From positions 1 to 9,431 of the forward strand of contig JAUPKO010000714.1 of the NCBI GenBank assembly GCA_030837395.1: DNA of 9,431 nucleotides, given 5' to 3'. Within the stretch, counting starts at the first letter, position 1; each line of letters starts with the position of its first letter. This stretch comes from Actinomycetota bacterium (lineage in GTDB: Bacteria > Actinomycetota > Actinomycetes > S36-B12 > UBA10799). The notes under the pieces were generated by a model that was not told the DNA's origin, did no database searches, and saw nothing but the letters and a program-made list of their open reading frames with translations. Made by a program: the position numbers and the translations under genes. Shown piece by piece: positions 1 to 5,780 of this stretch.

Positions 1-2245
1 CGGTGGCACCGTTGCGGACAGCGTCGCTGGACGCATCCTCTCCTCCGACGTTGTCGTCCGGCGATGCGAGGGGTTCCGGTGGGATGCGGGAGCCGTTGGC
101 CGGAGGCTCGCCGGTGTGGGCTTCACGCAGGGTGACCAGGAGTGCCGCCGTGGTCTCGGGGTCCAGGACGGCGATCTTCTCGTCCTCACCGTCCTCGTGG
201 TGCAGGTTCTGCCCGTCTGGCGCGGGCGCCGCCTCCGAGGCTGTGTCGTGACCGGTGGTGGGGGCGGCGTGGCCGTCGGCGGCGATGTGCAGGGTGATGC
301 CGTCGTCCCAGGGACCGAGCAGGACGGCGGTGGTGTCCATCGAGACGCCCAGGGCGAGCGCGGCGCGGATGCGGGCGTGGGTGTCGGTGGTTGGGGTCGG
401 GGTGATCAGGAGGATCGGGGGCAGGGGTTCTTCATCGGGGACGTGGATCCGCAGGGTCGCCAGGTCGGGGGCTTGGTCGTCGTCAAGGATCCGGGCTCGG
501 CGTAGGAGTTCGGTTTCGATGAGGCTCACGGCGTCGTCCGGGGTGTCGGCCAGGTGCAGGCGTGGCCACGGCTGGATCTCGGCGGCGTCGGTGCTGACAG
601 GAGAGGTGCTGACAGGAGAGGTGCTGACAGGACCAGCGTTGTCAGGTGAGGTGAGGAGGCGGGTCAGGGTGGGGCGGTCGATGACGACTTCGGTGCGGCG
701 GTCGGGGTCGCGGGGTCCGCCGGCGCTGTGGGCGGCGATGAGCGCGGCGCGGGCTGCTGCGTCGGCGCCGTCGCCGATCAGGCCGAGTCCTCCGGTGGTG
801 GGGTGGGGTTGTGGCGGGACGTCGGCGGCGCGGTCGGCGAGATCGGTGGGGGTCGGGGTGTCGGCGTGGGTGAGGGTGTCGTGGTGGATGGTTGGCAGGG
901 GTTCGGGGAGGGTGGTGGGGTCGTCGTCCGCGTCGGTGGGGTCTTCGGGGTTGTAGCGGCGGCGGCGTTGTAGCCATGCCAGGGCGATCGCTGAGGTGAT
1001 GGCGCTGGCCAGGGTCCAGGTGATGAAGCTCCCGTTCAGGTGGATGCCCTCCGCATCAGTGGCGTGTGCTGGTGTCGTCGGAGTGGACGTCGGGCTGGGC
1101 GCGGTCGTGGTGGACGGCGATGCGGTCGCTTCCTGCGACCGGGACACCTGAGGGCCGTCGCTCGGTCGAGCTTGAGCGGTGGCCTGGCGATCCGGCTCGG
1201 CGGTGGCCTGGCGATCCGCTTCCGGGGTGGCCCGGCGGTCGGGCTGGCTGGTCGTCTGCCCTGTGGCGTCGCGGGTGGGGCGGTGAACCGCCGCAGGCGG
1301 CAGTTGGAGGATCCAGCCCGGTTGGATGAGGTCGACATCGGTCAGGCGTCCGCCGTCCGGCTGGGGTCGGTGCAGGTTGAGGACGGCGATCTCGCGGTAG
1401 CGGTTGCCGTCGCCGAGGCGGGCCTCGGCGATGTCCCAGAGGGTGTCGTGCGGCTGGACGACGTACGTCCGGTTCGGTGTCCGGGGAGACGTCGCGCGGG
1501 AGGTGGCGGGGTGTCTGGACGGTGGGGTCTCGTCGGGGACGAGGAGTTTCCAGCCGGGGGTGAGCCAGTGGCTGTGGGTGAGGGTACGGCCGTCGGGTTG
1601 GGGGCGGCCGTAGTTGAGGTCGGCGATGTCGGCGTAGCGGGGGCCGTGGCCGAGGTGGCGTTCGGCGAGGTCCCAGAGGGTGTCGCCGTCCTGCACGGTG
1701 ACCTCGATGACGGCCTGTCCGGGAGTGCTGGGACGGGCGGAAGGGGCCGATGGGATGTGCTGATCGCGGACAGGGTGGGGTGGGTCGATGGTCTGGGTGG
1801 GGGTGTGGACGGCGGTGGCGACGATGCCGGGGCGGGCGGGTGCGGCGGTGGCGCGGGTGGTGGGCATGAGCATGACGACGATGGCGGCGATCAGGGATGC
1901 GGCGACGGCTTGTGGCCAGCCCAGCGCTGGGAGGGTAGGAGTGGCGATCCGGCGGGCGAGGCAGCCGAGTTCCAGCACGACGCAGCCGAGGAACGCAGCC
2001 CAGGCGGCCCAGGCGATGACGGCGAGGGTCCGCAGGAACAGTGTCCCGTCGTCGGGTCGGGTCAGCGTCGTGACGATGCCGGTCCAGGTGGGGATGCTCA
2101 GGTCGAGACGGGGCGCGACGACGAACATCGCGGCCGGGAATCCGGCGGTCATGAGGGCCAGGCCGGTCAGAGCGGCTATGCCTCGCAGCAGGATGAGCAG
2201 GCGTTCGGCGAAGCCGGGGAATCCCGGATCTCGGGTGCGGGTCAT
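1..2245 (-). CDS. Large LysM-domain membrane protein, 3' partial (BTAD-type family likely)
   Basis: An unbroken frame of 748 codons from the ATG at 2245, with no stop before base 1, so the C-terminus lies outside the window. The ATG overlaps the tadG stop (ATGA); I see no Shine-Dalgarno sequence, so translation is probably coupled. Layout: three transmembrane helices (about 23-44, 71-95, 111-128), a Pro/Thr linker, LysM 1 (183-237) and LysM 2 (261-316), a Pro/Thr/Ser linker with octapeptide repeats (335-358), a fourth helix (about 405-425) followed by RRRR, then an acidic, Pro-rich region. By the positive-inside rule the LysM domains face the cell wall and the rest is cytoplasmic. Residues 485-493 (GGLGLIGDG), 610-615 and 630-646 (LALGVSMDTTAVLLGPW) resemble actinobacterial LysM proteins next to tad genes that usually end in a BTAD regulatory domain. 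That domain is not visible here, so a signalling role is inference. Confidence 0.88.
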   Translation of the reverse strand, partial: MTRTRDPGFPGFAERLLILLRGIAALTGLALMTAGFPAAMFVVAPRLDLSIPTWTGIVTTLTRPDDGTLFLRTLAVIAWAAWAAFLGCVVLELGCLARRIATPTLPALGWPQAVAASLIAAIVVMLMPTTRATAAPARPGIVATAVHTPTQTIDPPHPVRDQHIPSAPSARPSTPGQAVIEVTVQDGDTLWDLAERHLGHGPRYADIADLNYGRPQPDGRTLTHSHWLTPGWKLLVPDETPPSRHPATSRATSPRTPNRTYVVQPHDTLWDIAEARLGDGNRYREIAVLNLHRPQPDGGRLTDVDLIQPGWILQLPPAAVHRPTRDATGQTTSQPDRRATPEADRQATAEPDRQATAQARPSDGPQVSRSQEATASPSTTTAPSPTSTPTTPAHATDAEGIHLNGSFITWTLASAITSAIALAWLQRRRRYNPEDPTDADDDPTTLPEPLPTIHHDTLTHADTPTPTDLADRAADVPPQPHPTTGGLGLIGDGADAAARAALIAAHSAGGPRDPDRRTEVVIDRPTLTRLLTSPDNAGPVSTSPVSTSPVSTDAAEIQPWPRLHLADTPDDAVSLIETELLRRARILDDDQAPDLATLRIHVPDEEPLPPILLITPTPTTDTHARIRAALALGVSMDTTAVLLGPWDDGITLHIAADGHAAPTTGHDTASEAAPAPDGQNLHHEDGEDEKIAVLDPETTAALLVTLREAHTGEPPANGSRIPPEPLASPDDNVGGEDASSDAVRNGAT
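591..632 (-). repeat. 15-base tandem repeat encoding PVSTS
   Basis: Two identical 15-base units (591-605 and 606-620, plus strand GTGCTGACAGGAGAG) and a third that keeps the first 12 bases (621-632). They encode PVSTS, PVSTS, PVST (residues 539-552) in the predicted cytoplasmic linker of the LysM protein. The codons here (TCT, CCT) end in T, unlike the surrounding GC-ending codons, which suggests a recent insertion or slippage. Confidence 0.85.
1172..1243 (-). repeat. 24-base tandem repeat encoding an octapeptide
   Basis: Three adjacent 24-base units (1220-1243, 1196-1219, 1172-1195) encode PDRRATPE, ADRQATAE and PDRQATAQ (residues 335-358). The last two units are nearly identical at the base level. 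They lie in the wall-facing linker between LysM 2 and the fourth transmembrane helix, where length change would alter reach without touching a folded domain. Confidence 0.85.
1298..1465 (-). other. LysM domain 2 of the large membrane protein
   Basis: Residues 261-316. It mirrors domain 1 strand for strand: YVVQPHDTLWDIAEARLG, RYREIAVLN, the same RPQPDG insert, and PGWILQLP. The shared insert shows that the pair arose by internal duplication or belongs to one specialised LysM subtype. A 23-residue Pro/Ser/Thr/Arg linker separates the two domains. Confidence 0.85.
1535..1699 (-). other. LysM domain 1 of the large membrane protein
   Basis: Residues 183-237. The core VTVQDGDTLWDLAERHLG is a standard LysM first strand and helix, followed by RYADIADLN (second helix) and PGWKLLVP (second strand). 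An insert RPQPDGRTLTHSHW separates the helix from the last strand, making the domain longer than the usual 45 residues. It would bind glycan chains of peptidoglycan outside the membrane. Confidence 0.85.
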
Positions 2246-2679
2246 GGCATGCGGGGATCGTGGAGCAGGGTGGCGGTGGCGCGGCCCTGGGCGGTGAGGC
2301 GGTGGATGCCGATCAGGCCAAGCAGGACGGTGGGCTGGCTCGTGGAGACCTGGACGGTGATGCGACGGCCTCCGGGGACGACGGTGACGCTGCCGGTGGC
2401 GTCGTTGGCGGTCAGGTAGGCCAGCGCGACGGCCCTGGCGGCGGCCGGGTCGATGGCGGTGGTGCCGCCGCTCATCACGGTGGGCAGGTCGACTGCCTGT
2501 CCGGCGGTACGGGCGGCCTCGGCGGCGAGGGTGTCGGCTCGTTCGATGGCGCGGACCTTGGCGCCGCCGTCGACGGCCAGGCCGATCAGGGTGAGCAGGC
2601 CGACGCTGCTGATGGCGCAGAAGACGCTGGCTGCTCCGTGATCGTCGCGGCCTCGACGGAAGTGCGGCTTCCCTGTCAT
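2242..2679 (-). CDS. tadG: TadE/G-like pilus assembly protein
   Basis: A 145-residue protein with an N-terminal leader (RRGRDDHG, 8-15), one transmembrane helix (about 17-36) and a VDGGAKVRA segment directly after it (36-44). This pattern, GLAVDGG followed by an Ala-rich helix with paired positive residues, is typical of the 'putative Flp pilus-assembly TadE/G-like' family. At the place where the other two carry Glu at +5, this protein has Phe20, so pilin-type assembly through that residue is unlikely. The C-terminal half contains a beta-rich stretch (GSVTVVPGGRRITVQVSTSQ). It is far shorter than Gram-negative TadG, with no von Willebrand domain. The start is the ATG at 2679 in an ATGA overlap with the previous gene and with GGAG five bases upstream; the same frame is open further upstream only as a shadow. 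Confidence 0.85.
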   Translation of the reverse strand: MTGKPHFRRGRDDHGAASVFCAISSVGLLTLIGLAVDGGAKVRAIERADTLAAEAARTAGQAVDLPTVMSGGTTAIDPAAARAVALAYLTANDATGSVTVVPGGRRITVQVSTSQPTVLLGLIGIHRLTAQGRATATLLHDPRMP

Positions 2680-3197
2680 GGAGTCTCCGTCAGCGTCGTA
2701 GCAGAACTGTTCGCGCGGTAGGTGTCCAGGACGCTGCTGGCGGTCGCGCGGATGGTGGTGCTGCCGGGCAGACCGGGCAGAGACAGCAGAGCAGTGTCGA
2801 GTTGGCAGGTAAGGGTGACGGTGACGTGAGCGGGGACAGGTGTCTCCGCCGGTCGGAGCACCTGTCGAGTGGCGAAACCGGAGGTGTCTACGGACACGGT
2901 GGTGTTCCGGCAGTGCAGGTCCTGGTCGTGCAGGGAGGCCTCGACCAGGCGGCGGGCGTCGCGTTGGGCGTCGGCCGCGGTGCGGGCCAGTGATGCGGCA
3001 CGGGCTCCGGCGGACGCTGCGGCTTCGATGGTGCCGGCGGCCAGTTCGTAGCGTCCGCCGACGATGGCCAGCCCGAGCAGCATCAGCAGCGCGGGGGCGA
3101 GAATGGCGACCTCGATGGTCACGCTGCCCCGGTCGGCTTCCCCTGCCACAGCTGCCGGGCGGCTCCGGGTCAGCCGTTCTCTGGCCGGGTGGTTCAT
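2676..3197 (-). CDS. TadE-like pseudopilin (second copy, larger)
   Basis: A 173-residue protein. A longer leader (residues 1-24, rich in Arg and Ala) ends at Gly24 in ADRG, followed by SVTIE with Glu29 at +5 and a transmembrane helix (about 26-48, EVAILAPALLMLLGLAIVGG). The extracytoplasmic part starts with a long amphipathic helix (IEAAASAGARAASLARTAAD) and carries only two cysteines, Cys96 and Cys131, which may form a disulfide. It resembles the 'TadE family' or 'pilus assembly protein' entries found in pairs in actinobacterial tad clusters. The ATG at 3197 overlaps the upstream stop as ATGA, with GGAG 9 bases before it. It is similar in plan to the preceding gene but not a recent duplicate: outside the leader and helix the two share little that I can see. 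Confidence 0.88.
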   Translation of the reverse strand: MNHPARERLTRSRPAAVAGEADRGSVTIEVAILAPALLMLLGLAIVGGRYELAAGTIEAAASAGARAASLARTAADAQRDARRLVEASLHDQDLHCRNTTVSVDTSGFATRQVLRPAETPVPAHVTVTLTCQLDTALLSLPGLPGSTTIRATASSVLDTYRANSSATTLTETP

Positions 3198-3604
3198 GGT
3201 GTTGTCTCCGGCACATACCGTTCGCGTTCGGCCTGGGCGTGCTGGCGGATCGTGATCGGTGGCAGGCCCGGCAGCACCGCCAGAGCTCGGCCGGTGACTT
3301 CGATCCGGACGGTCGTGGTGGTGCTGCCCCGATCGTTCACCGACGCCTCGATGAGGGAGTCACCGGCGTGGGTGGCCAGGAACTCCCGGGCCCGGTCCAG
3401 GCCAGCAACGCTGGTGGCCTGGTACGCCCGTGCTGCGGTGACGCCTTCTCGCGCGGCGGCCAGAGCCAGGGACCTGGCGTAGGCCGTGAGACCGGCCTGC
3501 ACGATGGCGAAGGTCAGCAGCAGGACGACGGGCCCGAGGATGGCCAGCTCAAGTGCCGCGCTCCCCCGCTCACCGCGCCGAGAGCGCGGGACTACCGGGT
3601 GCAC
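3194..3604 (-). CDS. tadE: TadE-like pseudopilin (first copy)
   Basis: A 136-residue protein. A short basic leader (RSRRGER, 7-13) ends in Gly14, followed by SAALE with Glu19 at +5 and a transmembrane helix (about 20-41, LAILGPVVLLLTFAIVQAGL). This is the TadE prepilin-like signature. The soluble remainder, about 95 residues, begins with a long helix (YARSLALAAAREGVTAARAY) and ends in beta strands (TVRIEVTGRAL). TadE proteins are processed like pilins and serve as minor pilins or assembly factors outside the membrane. The start is GTG at 3604, 10 bases after the flp stop; AGAGGG overlapping that stop gives a good ribosome site with a 6-base spacer. Its stop makes an ATGA overlap with the second tadE-like gene. 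Confidence 0.88.
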   Translation of the reverse strand: MHPVVPRSRRGERGSAALELAILGPVVLLLTFAIVQAGLTAYARSLALAAAREGVTAARAYQATSVAGLDRAREFLATHAGDSLIEASVNDRGSTTTTVRIEVTGRALAVLPGLPPITIRQHAQAERERYVPETTP

Positions 3605-3610
3605 CGACGA

Positions 3611-3616
3611 CCCTCT
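3611..3616 (-). promoter_or_regulatory. Ribosome binding site of the first tadE-like gene
   Basis: AGAGGG overlapping the TAG stop of the pilin gene, 6 bases before the GTG at 3604. It supports the GTG as the start and couples tadE translation to termination of the pilin. Confidence 0.6.
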
Positions 3617-3824
3617 ACTTGATCTGGTCTATCCGGGACTGGACGAAGACCTTGACGGCGGCGTAAACGGCGGTGGCCACAAGTGCCCCACCCGCAACCA
3701 AGATCACATACTCGACGACGCCGACGCCGACGTCCTGCCTCCTCCGTGCGTGCAGGTGCTCGCGGCCGGTGTGGGCGGCGACCACGGCGAGAACGGCGAA
3801 CCGGACGAGGAGATTACTGATCAT
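3615..3824 (-). CDS. flp: Flp/Tad-type prepilin, major pilus subunit candidate
   Basis: A 69-residue protein with a class III (type IV-like) prepilin layout. A leader rich in Arg and His (RREHL-like charged stretch, residues 18-31) is followed by Gly33, the predicted cleavage site. Then come VGVV, Glu38 at mature position +5 and Tyr39, and a hydrophobic helix of about 18 residues (VILVAGGALVATAVYAAV). The Glu-Tyr pair is the Flp hallmark. The mature protein would be only 36 residues with a basic end (KVFVQSRIDQIK). An additional hydrophobic stretch lies at residues 5-17 of the leader, so the unprocessed form may span the membrane twice. Position between tadC and the tadE genes is where actinobacterial loci carry the pilin. 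The start is supported by GGGAGG six bases upstream. Cleavage needs a TadV-like peptidase, which is not in the window. Confidence 0.82.
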   Translation of the reverse strand: MISNLLVRFAVLAVVAAHTGREHLHARRRQDVGVGVVEYVILVAGGALVATAVYAAVKVFVQSRIDQIK

Positions 3825-3830
3825 GGTAAG

Positions 3831-3836
3831 CCTCCC
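3831..3836 (-). promoter_or_regulatory. Ribosome binding site of the Flp pilin gene
   Basis: GGGAGG on the minus strand with a 6-base spacer to the ATG at 3824. It is a strong site in a short non-overlapping gap (3825-3876), fitting a subunit needed in larger amounts than the machinery. I saw no convincing promoter boxes or hairpin in that gap. Confidence 0.65.
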
Positions 3837-3876
3837 AAGGATGTTCGACGGTTGCGGACGTGAGGTGAAGCAGGGG

Positions 3877-4824
3877 TCAGGAGCCCGCCACGATGCGAGC
3901 CAGAGCCGGATAGGCGATCAACGCCATAAAGATCAGCCCGAGCAGGGCTGCGGGGACGACCATCCGTTCGGACGCGGCGTTCGCCTCGGCGGCGTCCTGG
4001 GCGGCCAGAGCCGTGCGCAGGGACGCTGCCCGGGCGCGGAGGCTGGCGTAGACGGCGGTGCCCTGACGGCCGGACGTGGCCATGATGTCGGCGAGGTCGT
4101 CCAGTTCGGTGACTCCGGTGCTCTCGGCGAGCGCGTGTAGGCCTTGCCAGGGAGGGTGGCCGTCGAGGCGGGCGCGGGTCAGGGTGTCGCGGAAGCGGGC
4201 GAAGGCGGGGGCTTGCCGTAGTGCGGCGGCGCGGTCGAGGGCTTGGGTGGGTCCGGCGTCGGCTGCGCGTTCCAGGGCGATGAGGTCGATGTATAGGCAG
4301 GTCGCTCTGCGTAGTTGGTCGCGGCTGGTGGTGGCGCGGGCGCGTATGTCGAGGTCCGGTGCGATGAAGGCGGCGCCGCCTGTGAGGAGGGCAAGGCCTA
4401 CGGGCGTGGTCCAGCCGAGCCGGATCTCGGCGAGCGCCAGGATGGCGGTGGCGGCCGGGGCGAGGAGCAGGCCCAGCAGCAGGCACACCGCTTTGCGTAC
4501 CAGGAGGACTTCGACGGGTTCGCTGAGTAGGCGTAGGTCGGCTGTCAGTCGTCCTAGCCGCAGCGTCCGTTCCATTGTTGCTCCGATGGTGCCGGGGTGG
4601 GTGCGGGCCAGGCGTCGTGCCAGGGATGCCGTCCATCGGTCGACGGCTCCGGTGTCTGGGTCGTGCCCTGTTGGCGGGGTGGGTGACGTCGGTGAGGGGA
4701 TGCGTCCGTCGAGGTGGGCCAGGGCGGACCGTAGGTCCGGCAGGGGCCGTTGTAGTCCGATTGCGATCATCAGCAGGCCTGCCGTGATCGCGGCTCCGGA
4801 GAGGGCTGCTAGTGCTGTGGTCAT
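3877..4824 (-). CDS. tadC: Tad inner-membrane platform protein TadC
   Basis: A 315-residue second T2SSF-domain protein. It has an N-terminal helix (about 5-25), a Pro/Thr-rich linker (RIPSPTSPTPPTGHDPDTG, 41-59), a hydrophobic hairpin (110-132 and 137-156), the T2SSF domain (about 170-285, with CLYIDLIALERAADAG and DLADIMATSGRQGTAVYASL) and a C-terminal helix (289-310). The sequence LYIDLIALERAADAG closely fits actinobacterial TadC. The frame continues upstream for another 278 codons, but that stretch is the shadow of tadB; the true start is the ATG at 4824, in an ATGA overlap with the tadB stop and preceded by a purine-rich GGGAAGGGAA. TadB and TadC are thought to act as a pair. A 52-base gap follows before the pilin gene, the second-largest gap within the operon. 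Confidence 0.92.
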   Translation of the reverse strand: MTTALAALSGAAITAGLLMIAIGLQRPLPDLRSALAHLDGRIPSPTSPTPPTGHDPDTGAVDRWTASLARRLARTHPGTIGATMERTLRLGRLTADLRLLSEPVEVLLVRKAVCLLLGLLLAPAATAILALAEIRLGWTTPVGLALLTGGAAFIAPDLDIRARATTSRDQLRRATCLYIDLIALERAADAGPTQALDRAAALRQAPAFARFRDTLTRARLDGHPPWQGLHALAESTGVTELDDLADIMATSGRQGTAVYASLRARAASLRTALAAQDAAEANAASERMVVPAALLGLIFMALIAYPALARIVAGS

Positions 4825-5780
4825 GACGGTTCCCTTCCCTTGGCCGTGTCCAGGGGTCTGTCCGTGGTGACCGTTGTGGTGGCGGTGAGTAGGCGTGGCT
4901 GGGGGTGTCCGCGTCCTAGGGCGTGTAGCCAGCCCAGGGTGGCGGCGAACGCGGCGGCGAGTGCGGCCAGCGCGAGTTGGCCGAGGCTGGTTCCGTAGGG
5001 ATGCAGGTAGGTGGTGTTGGTTGCGTACACCGCGAGTACGAGCAGGGTGATGGCGGTGATGGTGCGGGCGGTGGTGCGTGGTCTTGCCCGTTCGACCTCG
5101 GTCTTGCGGCGTGCGGCGACCTGTTCGGCGAGGGCGTCTGCGATGGAGGTCAGTGCGCTGGCGAGGCCGGGTCCGCGGCGGCGGGTGCCCAGGACGAGTG
5201 CGGCGACGACGAGGTCGCCGGAGGCGTCGTCCATGTCGTCGGCGAACGCCCATAGCGCGGTTTCGGTCGGCCAGCGGGCGGCGAGCCGGGTGGCGAGGGT
5301 GTTCACGGGGGGTCGGATGGGTTTGGGGCAGACCGTTGCGGTGGTGGTCACGGCTTGTTCGAGCCCTGTCCCTGTGGTGAGGACGTCGGCGAGGCGTCGG
5401 GTCCATTCCTCGATCGCCTCGCCTCGGCGTAGGTCGCGTTGTCCGGCTCGGCTGGCGGCCATCAGCATTGGTGTTCCGGCGATGGCGGTGGTCAGGATGA
5501 GTCCTGCGACGGGCCAGCCGGATAGCGCCCACACCGTCAGTCCGCCTGCGGCGGCCAGGGGCCACCGCCATTGCACCCAGCGGGCGGTCTCGTCGTGGTC
5601 GTCGTGGTGCTCGACGTCCAGGCCGAGGTCCCGGGCCCAGCGCCACGGGGCCTGCCACCGTGCGGACGACGAGCGAGAGGCGGGTGTGGGCTCGACGGGG
5701 ATCAGGCCGAGGATGGCGGTGAATGCGCCGACGGTGACGAGTGCGCCGCAGACGGCGGCGAGCAGAACGGTGGGGTTCAT
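4821..5780 (-). CDS. tadB: Tad inner-membrane platform protein TadB
   Basis: A 319-residue type II secretion F-domain (GspF/T2SSF) protein. Visible parts: an N-terminal transmembrane helix (about 6-28), a cytoplasmic linker with an acidic His/Asp cluster (VEHHDDHDE, near 57-65), a hydrophobic hairpin (about 73-107), the T2SSF cytoplasmic domain (about 120-235, with EAIEEWTRRLADVLTTGTGL and LVLGTRRRGPGLASAL), and two C-terminal helices (about 238-256 and 264-290). The tail is basic. TadB sits with TadC as the membrane platform on which the TadA ATPase acts. The start at 5780 is fixed by the ATGA overlap with tadA and by GGAGGT six bases upstream; its own stop makes an ATGA overlap with tadC. 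The T2SSF pattern and the position between tadA and tadC make the assignment firm. Confidence 0.92.
   Translation of the reverse strand: MNPTVLLAAVCGALVTVGAFTAILGLIPVEPTPASRSSSARWQAPWRWARDLGLDVEHHDDHDETARWVQWRWPLAAAGGLTVWALSGWPVAGLILTTAIAGTPMLMAASRAGQRDLRRGEAIEEWTRRLADVLTTGTGLEQAVTTTATVCPKPIRPPVNTLATRLAARWPTETALWAFADDMDDASGDLVVAALVLGTRRRGPGLASALTSIADALAEQVAARRKTEVERARPRTTARTITAITLLVLAVYATNTTYLHPYGTSLGQLALAALAAAFAATLGWLHALGRGHPQPRLLTATTTVTTDRPLDTAKGREPS

Noticed and set aside
1040..2419. Plus-strand open frame of 459 codons
   Set aside because: It lies antisense to the LysM gene and runs into tadG. It has Gly/Asp/Arg-rich, domainless composition typical of a mirror frame in GC-rich DNA, whereas the minus strand gives LysM domains and transmembrane helices.
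2680..3216. Upstream extension of the tadG frame
   Set aside because: It is the shadow of the second tadE-like gene, with Arg/His/Pro-rich composition. The ATG at 2679, in an ATGA overlap and preceded by GGAG, is the better start.
3825..3876. Possible promoter in the gap before the pilin gene
   Set aside because: Apart from the ribosome site I found no paired -35 and -10 boxes at proper spacing and no inverted repeat, so no promoter or terminator is called.
4825..5658. Upstream extension of the tadC frame by 278 codons
   Set aside because: It overlaps tadB entirely, is made of Arg, Pro, His and Thr, and has no hydrophobic pattern. The ATGA overlap at 4821-4824 marks the real tadC start.
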